The translations under genes were made by a program, and so were the position numbers. A stretch of 64,000 bases of DNA from Calliopsis andreniformis (taxonomy: Eukaryota; Arthropoda; Insecta; Hymenoptera; Andrenidae): the NCBI RefSeq assembly GCF_051401765.1, contig NW_027480534.1, positions 1,426,001 through 1,490,000 on the forward strand. The letters run 5' to 3'. Each line of letters begins with the position of its first letter. Within the stretch, counting starts at the first letter, position 1. This document shows, piece by piece, positions 13,743 to 28,010 of this stretch. The notes below the pieces were generated by a model, which saw only the letters and a program-made list of their open reading frames with translations, was not told the origin of the DNA and did no database searches.

Positions 13743-16700
13743 TGAGGTCTGAGGGTTGAGGATTGAGGATTGAGTATTGAAGATTGAAGACTGAGTGTAG
13801 AGTGTTGTGTGATGAGAATTGATGTTTGTGGATTGAGATTTGAAGATTGAAGACTGGGGACTGAGTATTGAAATCTGTGAATTTAGGAGATTCTATTGAG
13901 GATTGAGGATTGACAATTGATTTTTGAGGACTGAGGTCTGAAGATTGAGGATTCAGGATTGAGGATTCGGGATTGAGGTTTGAGGACTGAGGATTGAGTG
14001 TTGAGGGTTGAGGATTGAGGATTGACGCTTGAGGATTGAGGGTTGAGGATGGAGGATTGAAGAGAGAGGGCTGAGTGTTGAGGATTGAGTGTTGAGAATT
14101 GGTCTTTGAGGATTGAGATTTGATTATTGGATATTGCGGATTGAGTACAGAGCCATGGGAATTCAGGATATTCTATTGAGTATTGAGAATTGAGGATTGA
14201 TGGTTGAGTATTGAGGATTGATGGTTGAGGGTTGTGTGTTGAATATTGAGGATTGAGGATTGAGGATTGAGGATTGAGGATAGAGGATTGAAGATTGAGT
14301 ATTGAGGATTGAAGATTTTGGATTGAGGATTGAGAATTGAGGATTGAGGATTGAGGATTGAGGATTGGGGATTGAGGATCTAGGATTGGAGATTGATTAT
14401 TGAGGATTCAAGATTGAGGATTGAGGACTGATTATTGAGTATTGAGGATTGAGGATTGAAGATTGAGTATTGAGGATTGAAGATTGAGGATTGAAGATTG
14501 AGGATTGAGGATTGAGGATTGAGGGTTGAGGACTGAGGATTGGGGACTGAGGATTGAAGATTGAGGATTGAGGATTGAGGATTGAGGATTGAGGATTGAG
14601 GATTGAAAATACAGTATTGAGAATTGGGGATTGAGAATTTAGGATTGAGGATTGAGCAATGAGGACTGAGTGTTGAGGGTTGAGAGATGAGAATTGATGT
14701 TTGTGGATAGAGATTTGAAGATTGCAGATTGAGTATAGAGTATTGAAAACTGTGAATAGAGGATATTCTATTGAGGATTGAGGATTGACAACTGATTGAC
14801 GAAGACTGAGCGCTGAAGTTTGAGGATTCAGTATTGAGAATTCAGAATTGAGGTTTGAGGGCTGAGGATAGAGGATTGAAGATTGAGTATTGAGGATTGA
14901 AGATTGCAGATTGAGTATTGATCACCGAAAACTGTGCATTGAGGATATTCTATTGAGGATTGAGGATTGACAACTGATTGTTGAGGACTGAGGGCTGAGG
15001 ATTGAGGATTCAGTATCGAGGATTCAGAATTGAGGTTTGAGGACTGAGGATTGAGGATTGAAGATTGAGTATTGGGGATTGAAGATTGAGGCTTGAGGAT
15101 TGAGTATTGAGGATTGAGGATGAGGGCTGAGGATCGAGGATGGAGGATGATGGCTGAGGGTTGAGGATTGAGGTTTGAGTATTGAATCCTGCGAATTCAG
15201 GATATTCTATAGGGTATTGAGAATTGAGGACTGATGGTTGAGTATTGAGGACTGAGGATTGAGGGTTGAAGATTGAGTATTTAGGATTCAGAATTGAGGT
15301 TTGAGGACTGACGATTGAGGATTGAAGTTTGAGTATTGGGGATTGAAGATTGAGGACTGAGGATTGAGGATTGAGGATTGAGGATGAGGTTTGAGGGTTG
15401 AGGATTGAGGATTGAGTATTGGAGATTGAAGACTGAGGACTGAGTGTTGAGGGTTGAGTGATGAGAATTGATGTTTGTGGATTGAGATTTGAAGATTGAA
15501 GAATGGGGATTGAGTATTGAAAACTGTGAATTGAGGATATTCTATTGAGGATCGAGGATTGACAATTGATTTTTGAGGACTGAGGTCTGAAGATTGAGGA
15601 TTCAGGATTGAGGATACGGCATTCAGGTCTGAGGACTGAGGATTGAGTGTTCAGGATTGAGGATTGAGTGTTGAAGATTGCAGATTGAGTATTGATTATT
15701 GAAAACTGTGAATTGAGGATATTCTTTCGAGGATTGAGGATTGACTACTGATTGTTGAGGAGTCAGGGCTGAAGATTGAGGATTCAGGGTTGAGGATTCA
15801 GGATAGAGGTTTGAGGACTGATGATTGAGGATTGAAGATTGAGTATTGAGGATTGAAGACTGCAGATTGAGTATTGGGTACTGAGGATTGGAAATTGAGG
15901 ATTGAGGATTGAGTATTGAGGTTTGAGGATTGAGGATTGAGGATTGAGGACTGAGCCTTGAGGATTGAGGATTGAGCACTGAGGATTGCAGGTTGAGGAC
16001 TGGGGATTGAGGATTGAAGATTGAGGATTAAGGATTGAGGATTGGGGATTGAGGATCTAGGATTGGAGATTGATTATTGAGGATTCAAGATTGAGGATTG
16101 AGTATTGAGGATTGAGAATTGAGTATTGAGGATTGAAGATTGAGGGTTGAGGATTGAGGTTTGAGGATTGAGGGTTGAAGATTGCGGATTGAGGATTGAG
16201 TATAGAGGATTGAGGATTGGATATTGAGGATTGAGTATTGAGGATTGAAGATTGAAGATTGAGGATTGAGGATTGAGGATTGACGATTGAGGACAGAGTG
16301 TTGAGGGTTGAGTGATGAGAACTGATGTTTGTGGATTGAGATTTGAAGATTTAAGAATGGGGATTGAGTACTGAAAACTGTGAATGGAGGATATTCTATT
16401 GAGGATTGAGGATTGACAATCGATTTTTGAGGACTGAGGTCTGAATATTCAGGATTCAGGATTGAGGATTCGGGATTGAGGTTTGAGGACTGAGGATTGA
16501 GGGTTGAGGGTTGAGGATTGAAGATTGACGCCTGAGGATTGAGGACTGAGGCTTGAGAATTGAGGATTGAGCATCGAGGATTGAAGATTGAGGACTGGGG
16601 ATTGAGGATTGAAGATTGAGGATTAAGGGTTGAGGATTGGGGACTCAGGATCTAGGATTGGAGATTGATTATTGAGGATTCAAGATTGAGGATTGAGGAT

Positions 16701-18635
16701 TGAGGATTGAGAATTGAGAATTGAGGATGAGGACTGAGGGTTGAGGATTGAGGTTTGAGAAACGAGGATTGAGGATTGAGGATTGAGGACTGTGGATAGA
16801 CGATTGTGTATTGAAGATTGAGGATTGATGACTGAGGATTGAGGATTGAGGATTGAGGATTGAGGATTGAGTACTGAGGCTTGAGGATTGAGGATTGAGG
16901 ATTAAGGTTTGAGGATTGGGGATTGAGGATCTAGGATTGGAGAATGATTATTGAGGATTCAAGATTGAGGATAGAGGATTGAGGATTGAGAATTGAGAAT
17001 TGAGGATGAGGACTGAGGTTTGTGGATTGAGGTTTGAGGAACGAGGATTGAAGATCGAGGATTGAGGACTGAGTATTGACGATTGAGGATTGAAGATTGA
17101 TGATTGATGACGGAGGATTGAGGATTGAGGATTGAGGATTGAGGATTGAGGACTGAGGCTTGAGGATTGAGGATTGAGGATTAAGGTTTGAGGATTGAGG
17201 ATTGAGATTGAGGGCTGAGGGTTGAGGATTGAGATTTGAGTATTGAATCCTGAGAATTCAGGGTATTCTATTGAGTATTGAGAATTGAGTATTGATGGTT
17301 GAGTATTGACGATTGAGGTTTGAGGATTGAGGATTGAGTATTGAACATTGAGGATTGATGATTTAGGATTGAGGATTGAGGATTGAGGATTGAAGATTGA
17401 GTATTGAGAATTGAAGATTGAGAATTGAGGATTGAGGATTGAACATTGAGGACTGAGTGTTGAGGGTTGAGTGGTGAGAATTGATGTTTGTGGATAGAGG
17501 TTTGAAGATTGCAGATTGAGTATTGAGTATTGGATACTCTGAATTGAGGATATTCTATTGAGGATTGAGTATTGACGACTGATTGTTGAGGACTGAGGGC
17601 TGAAGATTGAGGATTCACGATTGAGGATTCAGAGTTAAGGTTTGGGGACTGAGGACTGAGGATTTAAGATTGAGTATTAAGGATTGAAGATTGAGGATTG
17701 AGGATTGGGTATTGAGGATTGAGGAATGAGGATTGAGGATTGAGGATTGAGGATTGCGGATTGAAGATTGAGTATTGAGGATTGAAGGCTGACGGTTGAG
17801 GATTGAGGATTGAGGATTGAGGATTGAGGATTGAGGATTGACGCTTGAGGATTGAGGACTGAGTCTTGAGGATTGAGGATTGAGCATCGAGGATTGAAGG
17901 TTGAGGACTGAGGATTGAGGATTGAAGATTGAGGATTAAGGATTGAGGATTGGTGATTGAGGATCTAGGACTGGATATTGATTATTGAGGATTCAAGATT
18001 GAGGATTGAGGATTGAGGATTGAGAATTGAGAATTGAGGATGAGGACTGAGGGTTGAGGGTTGAGGTTTGAGGAACGAGGATTGAGGATTGAGGCTTGAG
18101 GACTGAGGATTGACGATTGAGTATTGAAGATTGAGGATTGATGACTGAGGATTGAGGATTGAGGATTGAGCATTGAGGATTGAAGATTGAGGACTGGGGA
18201 TTGAGGACTGAAGATTGAGGATTAAGGATTGAGGATTGGGGATTGAGGATCTAGGATTGGAGATTGATTATTGAGGATTCAAGATTGAGGATTGAGGATT
18301 GAGGATTGAGAATTGAGAATTGAGGGTGAGGACTGAGGGTTGAGGATTGAGGTTTGAGGAACGAGGATTGAGGATCGAGGATTGAGGACTGAGGATTGAC
18401 GATTGAGTATTGAAGATTGAGGATTGAGGATTGAGGATTGAGGATTGAGGATTGAAGATTGAGTATTGAGGATTGAATATTGAGGATTGAGGATTGAGGA
18501 TTGGGGATTGAGCATCGAGGATTGAAGGTTGAGGACTGAGGATTGAGGATTGAAGATTTAGGATTAAGGATTGAGGATTGGTGATTGAGGATCTAGGACT
18601 GGATATTGATTACTGAGGATTCAAGATTGAGGATT
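13743..18635. repeat. Second half of the L2 unit, not present in the first 7.8 kb
   Basis: This part of L2 follows the point where the L1 copies stop matching. A cores lie at 13887 (variant GAGATTCT), 14762, 14944, 15536, 15718, 16390 and 17548, and B cores at 14167, 15201 and 17261 (variant GGTATTCT). C boxes start at 14387, 16054, 16649, 16928, 17962, 18248 and 18590, giving a C-rich end with steps of about 300 bp. It is reproduced at 23,118-28,010. Confidence 0.82.
17962..18260. repeat. C-box repeat period (about 0.3 kb)
   Basis: C boxes (GGATCTAGGA, then a GATTGATTATTGAGGATTCA-like stretch) recur about every 0.3 kb here: core starts at 16649, 16928, 17962, 18248 and 18590 and their L2 copies. 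Each is followed by a GAGAATTGAGAATTGAGGAT stretch, AACGAGG and a GACGATTGAG step. Each parses as heptamers except for a 6-bp unit (ATGAGG) that shifts phase by one base. The segments starting at 17,982 and 18,279 are offset by 297 bp. Confidence 0.75.
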
Positions 18636-19900
18636 GAGTATTGAGGATTGAGAATTGAGAATTGTGGATGAGGACTGTTGGTTGAGGATTGTGGTTTGAG
18701 GACCGAGGATTGCGGATTGTGGATTGAGGACTGAGGATTATCGATTGAGTATTAAAGATTGAGGATTGATGACTGAGGATTGAGGATTGAGGATTGAGGA
18801 TTGAGGATTGAGGATTGAGGATTGAAGATTGAGTATTGAGTATTGAATATTGAGGATTGAGGATTGAGGATTGAGGATTGAGAATGAGGGCTGAGGGTTG
18901 AGGATTGATGTTTGAGCTTTGAATCCTGAGAATTCAGGATATTCTATTGAGTATTGAGAATTGAGTACTGATGGTTGAGTATTGAGGATTGAGGGTTGAG
19001 GATTGAGGATTGAGTATTGAAGATTGAGGATTGATGATTTAGGATTGAGGATTGAGGATTGAGGATTGAGGATAGAGGATTGAAGATTGAGTATTGAGGA
19101 TTGAAGATTGAGGATTGAGGATTGAGGGTTGAGGTTTGAGGATCGAGGATTGAGATACAGTATTGAGAATTGAAGATTGAGAATTGAGGATTGAGGATTG
19201 AACGTTGAGGACTGAGTGTTGAGGGTGGAGTGGTGAGAATTGATGTTTGTGGATAGAGGTTTGAAGATTGCAGATTGAGTATTGAGTATTGGATACTCTG
19301 AATTGAGGATATTCTATTGAGGATTGAGTATTGACGACTGATTGTTGAGGACTGAGGGCTGAAGATTGAGGATTCAGGATTGAGGATTCAGTGTTAAGGT
19401 TTGGGGACTGAGGACTGAGGATTTAAGATTGAGTATTAAGGATTGAAGCTTGAGGTTTGAGGATTGAGGATTGAGGATTGAGGATCATGGCTGAGGTTTG
19501 AGGATTGTGGTTTGAGGACTGAGGACTGAGGATTGAAGATTGGGTATTGAGGATTGAAGACTGACGGTTGAGGATTGAGGACTAAGGATTGAGGATTGAG
19601 GAATGGGGATTGAAGATTGAGTATTGAGGATTGAAGATTGCGGGTTGAGGATTGAGGATTGAGGATTGAGGATTGAGGAATGGGGATTGAAGATTGAGTA
19701 TTGAGGATTGAAGATTGAGGGTTGAGGATTGAGGATTGAGGATTGAAGATTGAGTATTGAGGATTGAAGACAGAGGATTGAGAAATGAAGATTGAGGGTT
19801 GGGGATTGAGGATTGACGATTGAGGATTGAGTATTGAGGATTGAGGATTGAGGGTTGAGGATTGAAGGTTGAGTATTGGGTATTGAAGATTGAGGATTGA
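18622..19900. repeat. Segment L3, copy 1 (about 1.28 kb)
   Basis: This segment matches 32,409-33,687 at offset 13,787. GTGGATGAGG is at 18664 and 32451, the EcoRI site at 18930 and 32717, and ATCATGGCTG at 19484 and 33271. It contains one B core (18938) and one A core (19308), 370 bp apart. It lies exactly in the gap between the two L2 copies. Confidence 0.88.
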
Positions 19901-22900
19901 GGATAGGGGATTGAGGATTGAGTATTGAGGATTGAGGATTGAGTGTTGAAGATTGAGGACTGAGTGTTGAGGGTTGAGTGATGAGAATTGATGTTTGTGG
20001 ATTGAGATATGAAGGTTGAAGAATGGGGAGTAAGTATTGAAAAATCTGAATTGAGGATATTCTATTGAGGATTGAGGATTGACAGTTGATTGTTGAGGAC
20101 TGAGGGCTGAAGATTGAGGATACAGGATTGCGGATTCGGGATTGAGGTTTGAGGACTGAGGATTGAGGCTTAAGGATTGAAGATTGAGGATTGACTCTTG
20201 AGGATTGACGGATTGAGGATGGAGGATTGAGGAGAGACGACTGAGTGTTGTGGATTGAGTGCTGAGAATTGATGTTTGAGTATTGAAATTTGATTATTGA
20301 ATACTGTGGATTGAGTATTGAACCATGAGAATTCAGGATATTCTATTGAGTATTGAGGATTGAAGATTGAGGATTGAGGATTGAGGATTGAAGATTGAGG
20401 ATGATGGCTGAGGTTTGAGGATTGAGGTTTGAGGACTGAGGACTGAGGATTGAGGATTGAAAATTGAGGATTGAGGATTGAGGGTTGAAGATTGAGGATT
20501 GGGTAATGATTATTGAGGAATGAGGATTGAGGATTGAGGATTGAGGATTGAGGATTGAAGATTGAGTATTGAGAATTGAAGACTGACGGTTGAGGATTGA
20601 GGATTGAGGATTGAGGATTGAGGATTGAGGATTGATGATTGGGTATTGAGGATTGAAGACTGAGGGTTGAGGATTGAGGTTTGAGGATTGAGGATTGAAG
20701 ATTGCGGATTGAGGATTGAGGTTTGTGGACTGAGGATTGAGGATTGAAGATTGAGGATTGAGGATGGAGGATTGAGGATTGAGGATTGACGATTGAGGAT
20801 TGAAGACTGAGTATTGATGAGTGAAAAACTGAAGATTGAGTATTGAGGGTTGAGGATTGAGGACGAGGACTGACGGTTGAGGATTGAGGTTTGAGGATTG
20901 AGGATTGAGGATTGAGGACTGAGGCTTGAGGATTGAGAATTGTGCATTGAGGATTGCAGGTTGAGGACTGGGGATTGAGGATTGAAGATTGAGGATTATG
21001 GATTGTGGATTGGGGATTGAGGATCTAGGATTGGAGATTGATTATTGAGGATCCAAGATTGAGGATTGAGTATTGAGGATTGAGAATTGAGAATTGTGGT
21101 TGAGGACTGTGGGTTGAGGATTGTGGTTTGAGGAACGAGGATTGAGGATTGAGGATTGAGGACTGAGGATTGACGATTGAGTATTGAAGATTGAGGATTG
21201 ATGACTGAGGATTGAGGATTGAGGATTGAGGATTGAGGATTGAGGATTGAGAATGAGGGCTGAGGGTTGAGGATTGAGGTTTGAGTTTTGAATCCTGAGA
21301 ATTCAGGATATTCTATTGAGTATTGAGAATTGAGTATTGATGGTTGAGTATTGAGGATTGAGGGTTGAGGATTGAGGATTGAGTATTGAAGATTCAGGAT
21401 TAATGATTTAGGATTGAGGATTGAGGATTGAGGATTGAGGATAGAGGATTGAAGATTGAATATTGAGGATTGATGATTGAGGATTGAGGATTGAGGGGTG
21501 AGGTTTGAGGATCGAGGATTGAGATACAGTATTGAGAATTGAAGATTGAGAATTGAGGATTGAGGATTGAACGTTGAGGACTGAGTGTTGAGGGTTGCGT
21601 GGTGAGAATTGATGTTTGTGGATAGAGGTTTGAAGATTGCTGATTGAGTATTGAGTATTGGATACTCTGAATTGAGGATATTCTATTGAGGATTGAGTAT
21701 TGACGACTGATTGTTGAGGACTGAGGGCTGAAGATTGAGGATTCAGGATTGAGGATTCAGAGTTAAGGTTTGGGGACTGAGGACTGAGGATTTAAGATTG
21801 AGTATTAAGGATTGAATATTGAGGATTGAGGATTGAGGATTGACGACTGAGGATGATGGCTGAGGTTTGACGATTGAGGTTTGAGGACTGAGGACTGAGG
21901 ATGGAGGATTGAGAATTGAGGATTGAGGATTGAGGATTGAGGGTTGAAGATTGAGGATTGGGTATTGAGGATTGGGGAATGAGGATTGAGGATTGAGGAT
22001 TGGGGATTGCGGATTGAAGATTGAGTATTGAGGATTGAAGACTGACGGCTGAGGATTGAGGATTGAGGATTGAGGATTGGGGATTGAAGATTGAGTATTG
22101 AGGATTGAAGATTGAGGGTTGAGGATTGAGGTTTGGGGATTGAGGATTGAAGATTGCGGATTGAGGATTGAGGATTGAGGATTGAGGATTGGCTATTGAG
22201 GATTGAGTATTGAGGATTGAGGATTGAAGATTGAGGATTGAGGATTGAGGATTGAAGATTGAGGACTGAGTGTTGAGGGTTGAGTGATGAGAACTGATGT
22301 TTGTGGATTGAGATTTGAAGATTTAAGAATGGGGATTGAGCATTGAAAACTGTGAATTGAGGATGTTCTATTGAGGATTTAGGATTGACAGTTGATTGTT
22401 GAGGACTGAGGGCTGAAGATTGAGGATTCAGGATTGAGGATTCGGGATTGAGGTTTGAGGACTGAGGATTGAGGGTTAAGGATTGAAGATTGAGGATTGA
22501 CGCTTGAGGACTGAGGATTGAGGATGGAGGATTGAGGAGAGAGGACTGAGTGTTGTGGATTGAGGGTTGACGATTGAGGATTGAGTATTGAGGATTGAGG
22601 ATTGAGGATTGAGGATTGAAGATTGAGCATTGAGTGTTGCAGATTGAGTATTGAGTATTGAAAACTGTGAAATGAGGATATTCTATTGTGGATTGAGGAT
22701 TGACAACTGATTGTTGAGGACTGAGGGCTGAAGATTGAGGATTCAGTATCGAGGATTCAGAATTGAGGTTTGAGGACTGAGGATTGAGAATTGATGATTG
22801 AGTATTGGGGATTGAAGATTGAGGCTTGAGGATTGAGTATTGAGGATTGAGGATGAGGGCTGAGGATCGAGGATGGAGGATGATGGCTGAGGGTTGGGGA

Positions 22901-25900
22901 TTGAGGTTTGAGTATTCAATCCTGCGAATTCAGGATATTCTATAGAGTATTGAGAATTGAGGATTGATGGTTGAGTATTGAGGACTGAGGATTGAGGGTT
23001 GAAGATTGAGTATTGAGGATTCAGAATTGAGGTTTGAGGACTGATGGTTGAGGATTGAAGTTTGAGTATTGGGGATTGAAGATTGAGGACTGAGGATTGA
23101 GGATTGAGGATTGAGGATGAGGTCTGAGGGTTGAGGATTGAGGATTGAGTATTGAAGATTGAAGACTGAGTGTAGAGTGTTGTGTGATGAGAATTGATGT
23201 TTGTGGATTGAGATTTGAAGATTGAAGACTGGGGACTGAGTATTGAAATCTGTGAATTTAGGAGATTCTATTGAGGATTGAGGATTGACAATTGATTTTT
23301 GAGGACTGAGGTCTGAAGATTGAGGATTCAGGATTGAGGATTCGGGATTGAGGTTTGAGGACTGAGGATTGAGTGTTGAGGGTTGAGGATTGAGGATTGA
23401 CGCTTGAGGATTGAGGGTTGAGGATGGAGGATTGAAGAGAGAGGGCTGAGTGTTGAGGATTGAGTGTTGAGAATTGGTCTTTGAGGATTGAGATTTGATT
23501 ATTGGATATTGCGGATTGAGTACAGAGCCATGGGAATTCAGGATATTCTATTGAGTATTGAGAATTGAGGATTGATGGTTGAGTATTGAGGATTGATGGT
23601 TGAGGGTTGTGTGTTGAATATTGAGGATTGAGGATTGAGGATTGAGGATTGAGGATAGAGGATTGAAGATTGAGTATTGAGGATTGAAGATTTTGGATTG
23701 AGGATTGAGAATTGAGGATTGAGGATTGAGGATTGAGGATTGGGGATTGAGGATCTAGGATTGGAGATTGATTATTGAGGATTCAAGATTGAGGATTGAG
23801 GACTGATTATTGAGTATTGAGGATTGAGGATTGAAGATTGAGTATTGAGGATTGAAGATTGAGGATTGAAGATTGAGGATTGAGGATTGAGGATTGAGGG
23901 TTGAGGACTGAGGATTGGGGACTGAGGATTGAAGATTGAGGATTGAGGATTGAGGATTGAGGATTGAGGATTGAGGATTGAAAATACAGTATTGAGAATT
24001 GGGGATTGAGAATTTAGGATTGAGGATTGAGCAATGAGGACTGAGTGTTGAGGGTTGAGAGATGAGAATTGATGTTTGTGGATAGAGATTTGAAGATTGC
24101 AGATTGAGTATAGAGTATTGAAAACTGTGAATAGAGGATATTCTATTGAGGATTGAGGATTGACAACTGATTGACGAAGACTGAGCGCTGAAGTTTGAGG
24201 ATTCAGTATTGAGAATTCAGAATTGAGGTTTGAGGGCTGAGGATAGAGGATTGAAGATTGAGTATTGAGGATTGAAGATTGCAGATTGAGTATTGATCAC
24301 CGAAAACTGTGCATTGAGGATATTCTATTGAGGATTGAGGATTGACAACTGATTGTTGAGGACTGAGGGCTGAGGATTGAGGATTCAGTATCGAGGATTC
24401 AGAATTGAGGTTTGAGGACTGAGGATTGAGGATTGAAGATTGAGTATTGGGGATTGAAGATTGAGGCTTGAGGATTGAGTATTGAGGATTGAGGATGAGG
24501 GCTGAGGATCGAGGATGGAGGATGATGGCTGAGGGTTGAGGATTGAGGTTTGAGTATTGAATCCTGCGAATTCAGGATATTCTATAGGGTATTGAGAATT
24601 GAGGACTGATGGTTGAGTATTGAGGACTGAGGATTGAGGGTTGAAGATTGAGTATTTAGGATCCAGAATTGAGGTTTGAGGACTGACGATTGAGGATTGA
24701 AGTTTGAGTATTGGGGATTGAAGATTGAGGACTGAGGATTGAGGATTGAGGATTGAGGATGAGGTTTGAGGGTTGAGGATTGAGGATTGAGTATTGGAGA
24801 TTGAAGACTGAGGACTGAGTGTTGAGGGTTGAGTGATGAGAATTGATGTTTGTGGATTGAGATTTGAAGATTGAAGAATGGGGATTGAGTATTGAAAACT
24901 GTGAATTGAGGATATTCTATTGAGGATCGAGGATTGACAATTGATTTTTGAGGACTGAGGTCTGGAGATTGAGGATTCAGGATTGAGGATACGGCATTCA
25001 GGTCTGAGGACTGAGGATTGAGTGTTCAGGATTGAGGATTGAGTGTTGAAGATTGCAGATTGAGTATTGATTATTGAAAACTGTGAATTGAGGATATTCT
25101 TTCGAGGATTGAGGATTGACTACTGATTGTTGAGGAGTCAGGGCTGAAGATTGAGGATTCAGGGTTGAGGATTCAGGATAGAGGTTTGAGGACTGATGAT
25201 TGAGGATTGAAGATTGAGTATTGAGGATTGAAGACTGCAGATTGAGTATTGGGTACTGAGGATTGGAAATTGAGGATTGAGGATTGAGTATTGAGGTTTG
25301 AGGATTGAGGATTGAGGATTGAGGACTGAGCCTTGAGGATTGAGGATTGAGCACTGAGGATTGCAGGTTGAGGACTGGGGATTGAGGATTGAAGATTGAG
25401 GATTAAGGATTGAGGATTGGGGATTGAGGATCTAGGATTGGAGATTGATTATTGAGGATTCAAGATTGAGGATTGAGTATTGAGGATTGAGAATTGAGTA
25501 TTGAGGATTGAAGATTGAGGGTTGAGGATTGAGGTTTGAGGATTGAGGGTTGAAGATTGCGGATTGAGGATTGAGTATAGAGGATTGAGGATTGGATATT
25601 GAGGATTGAGTATTGAGGATTGAAGATTGAAGATTGAGGATTGAGGATTGAGGATTGACGATTGAGGACAGAGTGTTGAGGGTTGAGTGATGAGAACTGA
25701 TGTTTGTGGATTGAGATTTGAAGATTTAAGAATGGGGATTGAGTACTGAAAACTGTGAATGGAGGATATTCTATTGAGGATTGAGGATTGACAATCGATT
25801 TTTGAGGACTGAGGTCTGAATATTCAGGATTCAGGATTGAGGATTCGGGATTGAGGTTTGAGGACTGAGGATTGAGGGTTGAGGGTTGAGGATTGAAGAT

Positions 25901-28010
25901 TGACGCCTGAGGATTGAGGACTGAGGCTTGAGAATTGAGGATTGAGCATCGAGGATTGAAGATTGAGGACTGGGGATTGAGGATTGAAGATTGAGGACTA
26001 AGGGTTGAGGATTGGGGACTCAGGATCTAGGATTGGAGATTGATTATTGAGGATTCAAGATTGAGGATTGAGGATTGAGGATTGAGAATTGAGAATTGAG
26101 GATGAGGACTGAGGGTTGAGGATTGAGGTTTGAGAAACGAGGATTGAGGATTGAGGATTGAGGACTGTGGATAGACGATTGTGTATTGAAGATTGAGGAT
26201 TGATGACTGAGGATTGAGGATTGAGGATTGAGGATTGAGGATTGAGTACTGAGGCTTGAGGATTGAGGATTGAGGATTAAGGTTTGAGGATTGGGGATTG
26301 AGGATCTAGGATTGGAGAATGATTATTGAGGATTCAAGATTGAGGATAGAGGATTGAGGATTGAGAATTGAGAATTGAGGATGAGGACTGAGGTTTGTGG
26401 ATTGAGGTTTGAGGAACGAGGATTGAAGATCGAGGATTGAGGACTGAGTATTGACGATTGAGGATTGAAGATTGATGATTGATGACGGAGGATTGAGGAT
26501 TGAGGATTGAGGATTGAGGATTGAGGACTGAGGCTTGAGGATTGAGGATTGAGGATTAAGGTTTGAGGATTGAGGATTGAGATTGAGGGCTGAGGGTTGA
26601 GGATTGAGATTTGAGTATTGAATCCTGAGAATTCAGGGTATTCTATTGAGTATTGAGAATTGAGTATTGATGGTTGAGTATTGACGATTGAGGTTTGAGG
26701 ATTGAGGATTGAGTATTGAACATTGAGGATTGATGATTTAGGATTGAGGATTGAGGATTGAGGATTGAAGATTGAGTATTGAGAATTGAAGATTGAGAAT
26801 TGAGGATTGAGGATTGAACATTGAGGACTGAGTGTTGAGGGTTGAGTGGTGAGAATTGATGTTTGTGGATAGAGGTTTGAAGATTGCAGATTGAGTATTG
26901 AGTATTGGATACTCTGAATTGAGGATATTCTATTGAGGATTGAGTATTGACGACTGATTGTTGAGGACTGAGGGCTGAAGATTGAGGATTCACGATTGAG
27001 GATTCAGAGTTAAGGTTTGGGGACTGAGGACTGAGGATTTAAGATTGAGTATTAAGGATTGAAGATTGAGGATTGAGGATTGGGTATTGAGGATTGAGGA
27101 ATGAGGATTGAGGATTGAGGATTGAGGATTGCGGATTGAAGATTGAGTATTGAGGATTGAAGGCTGACGGTTGAGGATTGAGGATTGAGGATTGAGGATT
27201 GAGGATTGAGGATTGACGCTTGAGGATTGAGGACTGAGTCTTGAGGATTGAGGATTGAGCATCGAGGATTGAAGGTTGAGGACTGAGGATTGAGGATTGA
27301 AGATTGAGGATTAAGGATTGAGGATTGGTGATTGAGGATCTAGGACTGGATATTGATTATTGAGGATTCAAGATTGAGGATTGAGGATTGAGGATTGAGA
27401 ATTGAGAATTGAGGATGAGGACTGAGGGTTGAGGGTTGAGGTTTGAGGAACGAGGATTGAGGATTGAGGCTTGAGGACTGAGGATTGACGATTGAGTATT
27501 GAAGATTGAGGATTGATGACTGAGGATTGAGGATTGAGGATTGAGCATTGAGGATTGAAGATTGAGGACTGGGGATTGAGGACTGAAGATTGAGGATTAA
27601 GGATTGAGGATTGGGGATTGAGGATCTAGGATTGGAGATTGATTATTGAGGATTCAAGATTGAGGATTGAGGATTGAGGATTGAGAATTGAGAATTGAGG
27701 GTGAGGACTGAGGGTTGAGGATTGAGGTTTGAGGAACGAGGATTGAGGATCGAGGATTGAGGACTGAGGATTGACGATTGAGTATTGAAGATTGAGGATT
27801 GAGGATTGAGGATTGAGGATTGAGGATTGAAGATTGAGTATTGAGGATTGAATATTGAGGATTGAGGATTGAGGATTGGGGATTGAGCATCGAGGATTGA
27901 AGGTTGAGGACTGAGGATTGAGGATTGAAGATTTAGGATTAAGGATTGAGGATTGGTGATTGAGGATCTAGGACTGGATATTGATTACTGAGGATTCAAG
28001 ATTGAGGATT
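19890..28010. repeat. Higher-order repeat L2, copy 2 (about 8.1 kb)
   Basis: This is a near-perfect repeat of 10,515-18,635 at offset 9,375. Its EcoRI sites at 20329, 21299, 22926, 23534, 24568 and 26629 all equal first-copy sites plus 9,375. The 1.26-kb sequence that separates the two copies (18,636-19,890) belongs to another duplicated segment shared with 32,409-33,687. The right end falls inside the 628-bp tandem at 27,257-28,389. Confidence 0.92.

Larger units (their letters stand above)
10515..18635. repeat. Higher-order repeat L2, copy 1 (about 8.1 kb)
   Basis: This is the source (or sister) of 19,890-28,010 at a constant offset of 9,375. The left edge is near 10,515, just before ATTGAGGATAGGGGATTGAG (10,521 and 19,896). 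The right edge is near 18,635, where this copy has GGATTGAGTATTGAGG and the other GGATTGAGGATTGAGG. All EcoRI sites, A boxes and C boxes inside keep exactly the same spacing. I saw only isolated transitions on comparison: 15288 T versus 24663 C, 15590 A versus 24965 G, 16623 T versus 25998 C. No length change was noticed in 8 kb. The pair is therefore very recent or being homogenised. Confidence 0.92.
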
